Below, one piece after another: positions 16,970 through 24,952 of a DNA stretch of 64,000 bases; within the stretch, counting starts at the first letter, position 1; each line of letters opens with the position of its first letter. The position numbers and the translations under genes are program-made. The notes beneath the pieces were generated by a model. The model had not been told where the DNA came from and searched no databases. It saw only the letters and a program-made list of their open reading frames with translations. Source of the stretch: Desulfococcus sp041737845 (GTDB taxonomy: Bacteria; Desulfobacterota; Desulfobacteria; Desulfobacterales; Desulfococcaceae); assembly GCF_041737845.1 (NCBI RefSeq), contig NZ_JBGSQX010000116.1:1-64000 (forward strand), given 5' to 3'.

Positions 16970-17974
16970 TTACAGCGACGCCCCGATCATGGCGGCGAGA
17001 TCGACCATCCGGCTCGAATAGCCGACTTCGTTGTCATACCACGAGAGGACCTTCACCATGTTGCCGACGGCGTAGGTGTTGGGTCCGTCCACGATGGAAG
17101 ACAGTTCACACCCGTTGAAGTCCGCCGACACCAGGGGAAGCTCGGTGTACCCCAGGATGCCTTTGAGCGCTCCCTCGGAAGCCTCCTTGAGAGCGTTGTT
17201 GACGTCGGTCACCGTCACCCCCGATTTCGCCACCGTGCAGACAAAATCGACCAGGGAGACATTGGGCGTGGGAACGCGGATCGCAAGGCCGTTGAGTTTA
17301 CCCGAGAGTTCCGGGAGCACCAGGGCCACCGCCTTGGCCGCGCCGGTGGTGGTGGGGATCATGGAAAGGGCCGCGGCCCGCGCCCGCCGAAGGTCCTTGT
17401 GGGGAAAATCGAGGAGCCGCTGGTCACCGGTGTAGGAATGGATGGTCGTCATGAGGCCGTGGGTGATGCCGAAACGTTCATGGAGCACCTTGGCCGGCGG
17501 CGCGAGACAGTTGGTGGTGCAGGAGGCGTTGGAGAGGATGTGATGCTGGTCCGGCCGGTACTCGTGGCTGTTGACCCCCATCACGATGGTGATGTCGGGC
17601 TCCTGGGCCGGCGCGGAGATGATGACCTTGCGGGCCCCGGCGATCAGGTGCTTGCCGGCGCCGGCGCGGTCGCGGAAGAGTCCGGTGCATTCCGCCACGA
17701 TATCGACGCCCAGATCCTTCCAGGGAATCTGGGCCGGGTCCTTGATGTCGGTGTAGGGGATCTCCCGGCCGTCCACGACAATGGCGCCGCTCTTTGCGGT
17801 GATGTCGGCGTCCAGCCGGCCGTGGACCGAGTCATACTTGAGCAGATGGGCCATGGTGGCGGCGTCGGTGAGATCGTTGATGCCGACGACCTTGACATCC
17901 GGGTGTTTCATGGCGGCCCTGAACACCACGCGGCCGATTCTTCCAAAGCCATTGATACCGATGTTGATGCTCAT
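16970..17974 (-). CDS. gap: Glyceraldehyde-3-phosphate dehydrogenase, type I
   Basis: 334 residues, standard length. The Rossmann start is INIGINGFGRIGR. Asp34 in GINDL indicates NAD rather than NADP preference. The catalytic cysteine is Cys152 in SNASCTTNC, followed by the substrate-binding HSYTGDQRLLD, RARAAALSMIP and the C-terminal WYDNEVGYS. It interconverts glyceraldehyde-3-phosphate and 1,3-bisphosphoglycerate. The ATG at 17974 follows AAGGAGAAGTG and is preferred to the GTG one codon earlier. The gene is divergent from hslO across a 257-nt spacer. Confidence 0.96.
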   Translation of the reverse strand: MSINIGINGFGRIGRVVFRAAMKHPDVKVVGINDLTDAATMAHLLKYDSVHGRLDADITAKSGAIVVDGREIPYTDIKDPAQIPWKDLGVDIVAECTGLFRDRAGAGKHLIAGARKVIISAPAQEPDITIVMGVNSHEYRPDQHHILSNASCTTNCLAPPAKVLHERFGITHGLMTTIHSYTGDQRLLDFPHKDLRRARAAALSMIPTTTGAAKAVALVLPELSGKLNGLAIRVPTPNVSLVDFVCTVAKSGVTVTDVNNALKEASEGALKGILGYTELPLVSADFNGCELSSIVDGPNTYAVGNMVKVLSWYDNEVGYSSRMVDLAAMIGASL

Positions 17975-18045
17975 CACTTCTCCTTTTGGATATTTCGTTC
18001 AGCGATATGGGGATGGGGATGCGTATGCTTTTCTCACAATAATCA

Positions 18046-18066
18046 CCCTTTGACATTTATAAAGGG
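18046..18066. promoter_or_regulatory. Short inverted repeat in the gap-hslO spacer
   Basis: CCCTTT, 9 nt, AAAGGG; 6-bp perfect arms, about 75 nt upstream of the gap start. It could be an operator for gap or a weak hairpin in its leader. I found no similar copy elsewhere in the window. Confidence 0.3.
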
Positions 18067-18165
18067 CGAGACCGGGATTGTTTCGAAATACCCGTTTCCC
18101 TAACATCTCTCAGGAACCCCTGTCCCCGGGGCGTGATTTTTTCGAAAACCCGCCGAGATTGCCTG

Positions 18166-18191
18166 TTGACATTTGACCTGTGCGCTATAAT
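18166..18191 (+). promoter_or_regulatory. Promoter elements upstream of hslO
   Basis: A perfect TTGACA (18166-18171) and a perfect TATAAT (18186-18191) lie 40 nt before the hslO start. The spacer between them is only 14 nt, shorter than the 16-18 nt sigma-70 optimum. Either the -10 is used with another upstream hexamer, or the short spacing makes the promoter dependent on an activator. Confidence 0.5.
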
Positions 18192-18231
18192 AGATTCAGG
18201 AATATCAGATCATACTTCAAGGGAGAACCTC

Positions 18232-19110
18232 GTGAAAGACTACATGGTCCGGGTCGTCGCCCGGTACGAGAACGTTCGCGGCATGGCCTGCGTCACCACA
18301 GGCCTGGTCCGGGAGGCCTGCCTTCGCCACGACGCCTATCCGACGGCGGCCGTGGCCCTCGGGCGGGCCCTCACCGGCGGCGCGCTCATGGGGGCCCTGA
18401 CGAAAACCGGGCAGCGGACGGCACTCAAGTTCGAGGGAAACGGCCCCATAGGCAAGATCATCGTCGAGGCCGACAGCGACGGGAGCGTGCGGGGGTATGC
18501 GGGCAACCCCCACGTGGACCTGCCGCCCGCGGACGGCAGGTTCGACGTGGCGGGCGCCGTCGGAAGGGCGGGGTTTCTCACCGTCACCAGGGACCTGCAC
18601 ATGAAGGAGCCCTACCGGGGCATCGTCCGGCTTTACACCAGCGAGATCGCGGAGGATATCGCCTTCTACCTCCTGGAATCGGAACAGATTCCATCGGCCG
18701 TGGGGCTGGGGGTTTCCGCCGGGCCTTCGGGGATCACCGCCGCCGGGGGGTTCCTGATTCAGACCCTTCCCCCGGCGGACGAAGCGGTGATCGAAACTCT
18801 GGCGCGGCGCATCAAGACCCTGCCGTCCGTCACCGAAATGCTTCAGGGCGGCCTCGCGCCCGAGGGGATCATCGACACGATCTTCAAGGACATCCCTGTG
18901 GACGTGCTGGAAAAACGGGAGCTGGCCTTCCGGTGCGCCTGCAGCCGGGGGCGGATGGAGAAGGCCCTCATCGCCCTGGGCCGGAAAGAGCTGGAGACCC
19001 TCATCGAAACACAGGAGCCCGTCACACTGACCTGCGAATTCTGCCGCAAACCTTACTCTTTTGCCGCCGACGCGATTCAGGGGCTGATCGACGATCTTTC
19101 CCGTGCGTGA
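18232..19110 (+). CDS. hslO: Hsp33 redox-regulated chaperonin
   Basis: 292 residues. Hsp33 is a holdase switched on by oxidation. The N-terminal core carries TALKFEGNGPIGKIIVEAD, the GYAGNP segment and GRAGFLTVTRDL. The C-terminal redox switch has four cysteines in the order CAC (two residues apart) and CEFC (CxxC), which bind zinc when reduced. Start chosen at the GTG at 18232, 6 nt after GGGAG, giving MKDYMVRVVA, the usual Hsp33 beginning; the ATG at 18244 is the alternative. nadE follows 22 nt downstream, so the two may form an operon. Confidence 0.93.
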   Translation: MKDYMVRVVARYENVRGMACVTTGLVREACLRHDAYPTAAVALGRALTGGALMGALTKTGQRTALKFEGNGPIGKIIVEADSDGSVRGYAGNPHVDLPPADGRFDVAGAVGRAGFLTVTRDLHMKEPYRGIVRLYTSEIAEDIAFYLLESEQIPSAVGLGVSAGPSGITAAGGFLIQTLPPADEAVIETLARRIKTLPSVTEMLQGGLAPEGIIDTIFKDIPVDVLEKRELAFRCACSRGRMEKALIALGRKELETLIETQEPVTLTCEFCRKPYSFAADAIQGLIDDLSRA

Positions 19111-19132
19111 CCGAGGCCCCACGGAGGACTGA

Positions 19133-21214
19133 ATGCCCGATCGTTTCCATTCCATATATTCCCACGGCTTCATCCGGGCGGCGGTCTGCGTCCCGACGCT
19201 CCGGGTCGCCGACCCGGTGTTCAATGCCTTACGGATCTCGGAGCTCGCCCGGGAAGCCGCAGAAGCCCATGCCGCCGTTGCCCTGTTCCCGGAGATGGGC
19301 CTCTCGGCCTACTCCAATGAAGACCTCTTTCACCAGGATGCCCTCCTGTCGGCCACGGAATCGGCCCTGTCCCGGATTGTGGAAGGCAGCCGGGACCTGT
19401 CGCCGGTGCTCCTGGCGGGTGCGCCGCTACGGTTCGAGGGGAAGCTCTTCAACTGCGCGGTGGCGATCTACCGGGGAAACATCCTGGGCGTCGTCCCCAA
19501 AACCTATCTCCCCAACTATCGGGAGTTCTACGAGAAGCGGCAGTTCACCTCCGGGATGAACGCCCTGTCCCGGGAGGTCCGGCTCCTCGGGCAAACCGTC
19601 CCCTTCGGCACCGACCTGGTCTTCGAGGCCGGGAATGTCCCCGGCTTCTGCATGGCCGTCGAGGTCTGCGAGGACGTCTGGACCCCCATCCCGCCGTCCA
19701 CTTACGGCGCCCTGGCCGGCGCCACGGTGCTGGCGAACCTCTCGGCCAGCAACATCACCGTGGGCAAGGCCCAGTACCGGCGGCTTCTCTGCGCAGGCCA
19801 GTCGGGCAGATGCCTGGCCGCCTATCTCTATTCTGCGGCAGGACCGGGGGAATCGACCACGGACCTGGCCTGGGACGGCTACGCCCTGATCTACGAAAAC
19901 AACGAACTCCTGGCGGAATCGTGGCGCTTCTCCGACGACGAGCAGATCGTCCTGGCGGATATCGACCTGGAGCGCCTCGTCCAGGAGCGGATGCGGACGA
20001 CGAGCTTCAACGACACCGTCGGCATTTACAGGGAGAGGCTCTCGCGCATCCGCCGCATCCCTTTTGAATTTGTGGTTCCCAGGGGAGACATCCCCCTGAT
20101 CCGGCAGGTGGAACGGTTTCCGTTTGTGCCGAGCGACACCGAAAAACGGGACGAACGCTGCTACGAGGCTTACAACATCCAGGTCCACGGCCTCATGAAG
20201 CGCCTTGCCGCCTCCGGCATCGACCGCCTCGTGATCGGCGTATCCGGCGGCCTCGACTCGACCCACTCCCTGATCGTGGCGGCCCGCACCATGGACCGCC
20301 TGGGCCTCTCCCGGAAAAACATCCTCGCCTACACCATGCCCGGATTCGCCACCAGCCGGACCACCCATGAAAACGCCCGCAGGCTGATGGCGTCCCTGGA
20401 GGTTTCGGCCGGGGAGATCGACATCCGGCCGTCGGCCATGCAGATGCTGCGGAACATCGGCCACCCCTTCGCCCAGGATCAGCCGGTCTACGACGTCACC
20501 TTCGAGAACGTCCAGGCCGGGGAGCGGACCTCCCATCTCTTCCGCCTGGCCAACCGCCACCACGCCCTGGTCCTGGGCACCGGCGACCTGAGCGAACTCG
20601 CTTTAGGCTGGACCACTTACGGCGTCGGGGATCACATGTCCCATTACAACGTCAACGCCTCGGTACCCAAGACCCTGATCCAGCACCTGATCCGGTGGGT
20701 GGTCGACACCCGCCAGTTCGATTCGGAGACGAGCGGCATCCTGACGGCCGTCCTCGACACCGAGATATCGCCCGAACTGGTGCCGGCCCTCACGGCGGAT
20801 GCCGATCAGCCGGCCCAGCGGACCGAGGAGAAGATCGGCCCCTACGAACTTCAGGACTTCAATCTCTACTACATCACCCGCTACGGGTTCCGGCCCAGCA
20901 AGGTCGCCTTCCTCGCCCTCCACGCCTGGGGGGACGCCGAGCGGGGCCGGTGGTCCGACCTCATCCCGCCGGAAAAAAGACATCAATACGACCTTCCCGC
21001 CATCAAGAAATGGCTGGACCTCTTTCTCTACCGCTTCTTCAAAATCAGCCAGTTCAAGCGGTCGGCGATGCCCAACGGCCCCAAGGTGGGTTCCGGCGGA
21101 TCCCTCTCCCCCCGGGGGGACTGGCGGGCGCCCAGCGACGCCGAGGCCTCGGTCTGGCTTGAGGAACTCCGGGAAAAGGTTCCGGACCCGCGAGTTGAAA
21201 AAGGCTCGACTTGA
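19133..21214 (+). CDS. nadE: Glutamine-dependent NAD+ synthetase
   Basis: 693 residues, a two-domain enzyme. The N-terminal nitrilase-type glutaminase has its catalytic triad at Glu54 (FPEMGL), Lys123 (PKTYLPNY) and Cys179 (VEVCEDVW). The C-terminal synthetase domain has the ATP-pyrophosphatase loop SGGLDST near residue 370 and GTGDLSELALGW. It amidates deamido-NAD using ammonia channelled from glutamine, the last step of NAD synthesis. A GGAGGA ribosome-binding site precedes the ATG at 19133. Length and motifs agree with the long bacterial NadE type. Confidence 0.95.
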   Translation: MPDRFHSIYSHGFIRAAVCVPTLRVADPVFNALRISELAREAAEAHAAVALFPEMGLSAYSNEDLFHQDALLSATESALSRIVEGSRDLSPVLLAGAPLRFEGKLFNCAVAIYRGNILGVVPKTYLPNYREFYEKRQFTSGMNALSREVRLLGQTVPFGTDLVFEAGNVPGFCMAVEVCEDVWTPIPPSTYGALAGATVLANLSASNITVGKAQYRRLLCAGQSGRCLAAYLYSAAGPGESTTDLAWDGYALIYENNELLAESWRFSDDEQIVLADIDLERLVQERMRTTSFNDTVGIYRERLSRIRRIPFEFVVPRGDIPLIRQVERFPFVPSDTEKRDERCYEAYNIQVHGLMKRLAASGIDRLVIGVSGGLDSTHSLIVAARTMDRLGLSRKNILAYTMPGFATSRTTHENARRLMASLEVSAGEIDIRPSAMQMLRNIGHPFAQDQPVYDVTFENVQAGERTSHLFRLANRHHALVLGTGDLSELALGWTTYGVGDHMSHYNVNASVPKTLIQHLIRWVVDTRQFDSETSGILTAVLDTEISPELVPALTADADQPAQRTEEKIGPYELQDFNLYYITRYGFRPSKVAFLALHAWGDAERGRWSDLIPPEKRHQYDLPAIKKWLDLFLYRFFKISQFKRSAMPNGPKVGSGGSLSPRGDWRAPSDAEASVWLEELREKVPDPRVEKGST

Positions 21215-21290
21215 AATTTTCTGCCGGACCGTGTATGACGGGCCGTCTTTGTTGGACACCCTGACCTCTTTACGCTCGAAGGAAACCCAT

Positions 21291-21995
21291 ATGACCCCCC
21301 CATCCAAACACACCGCGCCCGAGGCGCGCTATTCCAAATGGTTCCTGATGACGACCGCCCTGTTCGTCACCTGCCTTATCACCGCCAATATCATCGCCGT
21401 CAAGCTGATCAGCGTCGCCGGATGGATCCTGCCGGCCGCCGTCATCATCTTTCCGGTCAGCTACATCGTCGGCGACATCCTGACCGAGGTCTACGGATAC
21501 CGGCAGGCCCGACAGGTCATCTGGCTCGGGTTCTTCTGCAACCTCATCGCCGTCGCGGCCATCTGGATGGGCGGGCTCCTGCCGGCCGCCGGATTCTGGG
21601 ACGCCCAGCCCGCCTATGACCGGATTCTGGGCTATTCCCCGCGCCTCCTCGCCGCCTCCATCGCCGCCTACCTGGTGGGCGAGTTCACCAACGCCTATGT
21701 TCTGGCGAGAATGAAGGTCGCCACCCGGGGCCGCTGGCTCTGGACCCGGACCATCGGCTCGACCCTCGTGGGTCAGGGGCTCGATTCGGCGGTCTTCATC
21801 ACCCTGGCCTTTGCCGGCACCATCCCCATGGCGGGCATGGCCGCCGCCGTCGTCACCCAGTGGCTTGTCAAATCGGCCTACGAAGCCCTCATGACGCCCG
21901 CCACCTACGCCGTCGTCAATTTTCTGAAGCGACGGGAGGGGATCGACGTCTATGATGTCGACATCCGGTTCAGCCTGTTCGGTACAGACGCATGA
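21291..21995 (+). CDS. Queuosine precursor transporter (YhhQ/VUT family)
   Basis: 234 residues with six predicted membrane helices. VUT family features are TANIIAVKLISV in helix 1, FPVSYIVGDILTEVYGYRQAR after helix 2, the FTNAYVLARMKV segment, and TIGSTLVGQGLDS near the C-terminus. YhhQ imports 7-cyano- or 7-aminomethyl-7-deazaguanine for tRNA queuosine. Its stop overlaps the next start as ATGA, so it is translationally coupled to the KamA-type enzyme. No PreQ1 riboswitch is visible in the 76-nt leader. Confidence 0.9.
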   Translation: MTPPSKHTAPEARYSKWFLMTTALFVTCLITANIIAVKLISVAGWILPAAVIIFPVSYIVGDILTEVYGYRQARQVIWLGFFCNLIAVAAIWMGGLLPAAGFWDAQPAYDRILGYSPRLLAASIAAYLVGEFTNAYVLARMKVATRGRWLWTRTIGSTLVGQGLDSAVFITLAFAGTIPMAGMAAAVVTQWLVKSAYEALMTPATYAVVNFLKRREGIDVYDVDIRFSLFGTDA

Positions 21996-23035
21996 TGGAT
22001 CGCCCCTGGCAGGAGATTCTCGGGGAGAGCATCACCACGGCCGATGACCTCTGCCGAAGGTTCTCTTTGCCCCTGGAAGCCGTTGATCCGGTCATCCGCC
22101 GATACCCCATGCGGATCAACCCCTATTTTCTCTCCCTGATCCGCAGACCGGGAGACCCCCTGTGGCGTCAGGCGGTCCCGGACCCGGCCGAACTGAGCGA
22201 CGCCCTTCCCGATGCCGACCCCCTGGCGGAAGAGGCCCAGTCGCCGGTGCCCTGCCTGATCCATCGCTATCCCGACCGGGCAGTCTTTCTGGTGTCGTCC
22301 CAGTGCGCCATGTTCTGCCGCCACTGCATGCGGAAACGCAGGGTGGGGCATCCGTTCACCGTCACCCGCGACGCCATCGCATCGGGGATCGGGTATATCC
22401 GGGAAACCCCCGCGATCCGAGATGTCATCCTGTCGGGCGGGGATCCCCTCCTGCTCTCGGACGACCGGATCATCGACGGCATCCTCGCGCCGCTCCGGGC
22501 GATCCGCCACGTCGAGATCCTCCGCATCCACACCCGGGTGCCCTGCACCCTCCCCCAGCGGGTGACCGAACCCCTGGTCCGCAGGCTCAAGGCGCTGGCC
22601 CCCCTGTTCGTCAACATCCAGTTCAACCATCCGGACGAGATCACGGAGGCCTCGGCCCGGGCCTGCGCCCGGCTCGCCGACGCGGGCATCCCCCTGGGGT
22701 GCCAGACGGTGCTGCTCAAGGGCGTCAACGACGACCCCGACACCATGAGACAGCTCATGCGCAAACTACTGACCATCCGGGTCAAGCCCTATTACATCCA
22801 CCATGGGGACCTGGTGAAGGGCACCGGCCATTTCCGCACCGGGATCCAAAGGGGGCTGGAGATCATGGCGGCCCTGAGGGGGCATCTGTCGGGCATGTGC
22901 GTACCGCATTACATGATCGACCTGCCGGGCGGCGGCGGAAAAATTCCCCTGCTGCCTGAATATGTGCTTGAAAAAAGGAATACCGAATGGTATATTAAGA
23001 CGTTCGATAAAAAGATCGTCGCCTATCCCGTGTAA
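21992..23035 (+). CDS. KamA-family radical SAM protein (lysine 2,3-aminomutase/EpmB-like)
   Basis: 347 residues. The radical SAM cluster motif CxxxCxxC is at Cys105, Cys109 and Cys112 (SSQCAMFCRHCMRKR). Family motifs follow: DVILSGGDPLLL for SAM binding, RIHTRVPCTLPQRV, and KPYYIHHGDLVKGTGHFRT with PLP-binding context, then an ending close to family norm (IDLPGGGGKIPLLPEY). It either converts L-alpha-lysine to beta-lysine or acts like EpmB on elongation factor P. Length favours the shorter EpmB-like group. No epmA or efp is adjacent. The coupling to a YhhQ transporter is unexplained. Confidence 0.88.
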   Translation: MMDRPWQEILGESITTADDLCRRFSLPLEAVDPVIRRYPMRINPYFLSLIRRPGDPLWRQAVPDPAELSDALPDADPLAEEAQSPVPCLIHRYPDRAVFLVSSQCAMFCRHCMRKRRVGHPFTVTRDAIASGIGYIRETPAIRDVILSGGDPLLLSDDRIIDGILAPLRAIRHVEILRIHTRVPCTLPQRVTEPLVRRLKALAPLFVNIQFNHPDEITEASARACARLADAGIPLGCQTVLLKGVNDDPDTMRQLMRKLLTIRVKPYYIHHGDLVKGTGHFRTGIQRGLEIMAALRGHLSGMCVPHYMIDLPGGGGKIPLLPEYVLEKRNTEWYIKTFDKKIVAYPV

Positions 23036-23080
23036 ATTAACGAGCGACCGTCCGGAAATGATGAAAATTGCTTCTTCAAA

Positions 23081-23123
23081 AAATAGTATCCTTTAAGCAG
23101 TTATAATTTAAATCATACTATTT
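23081..23123. repeat. Long inverted repeat after the KamA-type gene
   Basis: Perfect 9-bp arms (AAATAGTAT and ATACTATTT) separated by 25 AT-rich nt that themselves contain TTTAA/TTAAA. It lies 45 nt after the KamA-type stop and 50 nt before the next start. It may be a weak terminator or an operator; no U-tract follows. Confidence 0.35.
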
Positions 23124-23171
23124 CGGCAACGTATTCATCTTTTCCGGAGGGCCACTGAACAAGGGGCTCTT

Positions 23172-23759
23172 ATGAAATCGACCCAGATTGCCAACGGCAT
23201 GGCCGTTGTCCTGGCATTTGCCTGTTTGACCGGCTGTGGTTCATTGACGCCGCTGATCCAACCCCGCGTTGCCTCCCATCCCGAGATATACCCCTGCCGG
23301 CCGCTCCCGGACACCCAGCCGAAAACGGTATCCGCCAATTTCTGGAAAGAGATCCGGAACTGGCAGGGCGTTCCCTACCGCCGCGGCGGCATCAGCACCA
23401 GCGGTGTGGACTGTTCGGGGCTCACCTACCGCTTTTACGACGACCTCTACGGGATTCAGCTCCCCAGGACCACCGAGGAGCAGATCCACACCGGCAAGCC
23501 GGTTTCCCAGAAGGCCCTCAAGCCCGGGGATCTGGTTTTTTTCAAGTTCCGGGACAGAACCGGCCATGTCGGCATCTATCTCAACGAGCGTCGGTTCATC
23601 CATGCCTCGGGAAAGAAAAGGGGCGTCACCATCTCCTGCCTGGACAGCCCGTACTGGAAGGCCCGCTTCCGGGGAGCCCGGCGGGTTCTGGAGAGCCCGC
23701 AGAAACAGGTCGCCCGGAACCGGCCGGGGATCACGCTTTCCGACCGGACCCGATACTGA
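23172..23759 (+). CDS. NlpC/P60-family peptidoglycan hydrolase lipoprotein
   Basis: 195 residues. The signal peptide ends in a lipobox (LTGC, Cys22), so the protein is membrane-anchored. The NlpC/P60 cysteine peptidase domain (about residues 58-170) has catalytic Cys81 (SGVDCSGLTY), His132 (GHVGIYL) and His144 (FIHAS). Such enzymes cut the D-Glu to diamino-acid bond in peptidoglycan stem peptides. The GVPYRRGG segment before the cysteine is typical. It probably takes part in cell-wall turnover. The gene has its own spacer on both sides and appears monocistronic. Confidence 0.92.
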   Translation: MKSTQIANGMAVVLAFACLTGCGSLTPLIQPRVASHPEIYPCRPLPDTQPKTVSANFWKEIRNWQGVPYRRGGISTSGVDCSGLTYRFYDDLYGIQLPRTTEEQIHTGKPVSQKALKPGDLVFFKFRDRTGHVGIYLNERRFIHASGKKRGVTISCLDSPYWKARFRGARRVLESPQKQVARNRPGITLSDRTRY

Positions 23760-23929
23760 CTTTTCCCGAGACCCGAAAAAGATCACCGAAACAGGGGACG
23801 CTATTTCAGCGTGCCCTGCCCCATCCGAACCATTTCCAGCGCATTTTTTTGATCCAAGTCAATGACCCCGGCGGCGCCGTCGACTATAGACGGGAGCGGA
23901 CAGCCTATTTTCAGACAGGAGGATACGCC

Positions 23930-24757
23930 GTGAAATGGACGGATGAAGCGGAAACGGAGATCAAAAAGGTCCCCTTTTTCGTTCGCAGGAAAGTCAGGCA
24001 GCGGGTGGAAAAAGAGGCGGCCGCGGCCGGAAAATCGACGGTCGGTCTCACCGAGGTAAATACGACGCGGAAAAATTACCTGGAAGGAATGGCCGGCGAG
24101 GTCAAGGGCTATCAACTGGACCTCTGTTTCGGCCCCGGCGGGTGCCCCAACCGGGCAGGCGATGCCGAACCGCTGACGGCGCGGATCGAATCCCTCCTCC
24201 GCGAAGCCGATCTCCTCACCTTCCTCCGGCGGGAGGTGGACGGGCCGCTCAAGTTTCACCATGAATTTCGCGTGACCCTGGCGGAATGCCCCAATGCCTG
24301 CTCCCAGCCCCAGATCAAGGACGTCGGCATCATCGCCGCCGCGCCGCCGGTTCTGACCGACATCGACTGCACCCGATGCGAGGCTTGCAAGGAGGCCTGC
24401 CCGGACGATGCCGTCACCCTGTCGGCCGACATGGAGAGGCCTGTCATCAGTGCCTCTCGCTGCCTCTCCTGCGGCCGGTGCGTATGGGCCTGCCCAACGG
24501 GCACCCTTGCGGAAGAGCGACGCGGGTTCAAGGTCCTCCTGGGCGGCAAGCTGGGGCGGCACCCCCGCCTCGCGTCGGAGATCCCGGGCATCTTTTCCGA
24601 AGACGAGGTCATGGAGATTCTGGCGGCATGCCTCGATTTCTACAAGCGAAACAGCCGGAACGGCCGCCGGTTCGCAGAACTTCTCACTCCGTCCGCACTG
24701 GAAGACTTCATCGCAAAATTCGGCAGGCCCGAAACATCGTCCCAACTTCCTTCCTGA
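23930..24757 (+). CDS. Siroheme-type sulfite/nitrite reductase-like protein with PCP-reductase N-terminus and two 4Fe-4S sites
   Basis: 275 residues. The GTG start at 23930 is set by AGGAGG 7 nt upstream. Residues 1-50 (KWTDEAETEIKKVPFFVRRKVRQRVE) match the PCP_red domain found in protochlorophyllide-reductase subunits and anaerobic redox proteins. The middle holds C-x5-C (CFGPGGC) and C-x3-C (CPNAC), the pattern that ligates the siroheme-coupled cluster in sulfite reductases. Two ferredoxin motifs follow (CTRCEACKEACP, CLSCGRCVWACP). It is much smaller than Dsr or Sir subunits and resembles the compact anaerobic or low-molecular-weight sulfite reductase type. Electron-transfer function is likely; substrate is unknown. 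No partner subunits are adjacent. Confidence 0.85.
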   Translation: MKWTDEAETEIKKVPFFVRRKVRQRVEKEAAAAGKSTVGLTEVNTTRKNYLEGMAGEVKGYQLDLCFGPGGCPNRAGDAEPLTARIESLLREADLLTFLRREVDGPLKFHHEFRVTLAECPNACSQPQIKDVGIIAAAPPVLTDIDCTRCEACKEACPDDAVTLSADMERPVISASRCLSCGRCVWACPTGTLAEERRGFKVLLGGKLGRHPRLASEIPGIFSEDEVMEILAACLDFYKRNSRNGRRFAELLTPSALEDFIAKFGRPETSSQLPS

Positions 24758-24857
24758 CCTGTCGCGGCCGGGCATGAGGCATATCCCCATCGGACGCCCC
24801 TGCCCGGCGGGTCAAATCAATCCGTCCGGCCCTGCCGTTCACGGGGCATTTTACGGG

Positions 24858-24886
24858 TTGTCTCCCTCTCCTATCTTTCGTATAGT
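24858..24886 (+). promoter_or_regulatory. Sigma-70 type promoter of the mechanosensitive channel gene
   Basis: TTGTCT at 24858-24863, a 17-nt spacer, TATAGT at 24881-24886. Four and five of six positions match consensus. It is about 65 nt upstream of the ATG at 24953. Confidence 0.55.
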
Positions 24887-24952
24887 ATCCAACAATTCTT
24901 CCATGGATTTTCTGGAAGCACAGATTACCCCTGCCTGAACAAAGGAGGAAGA

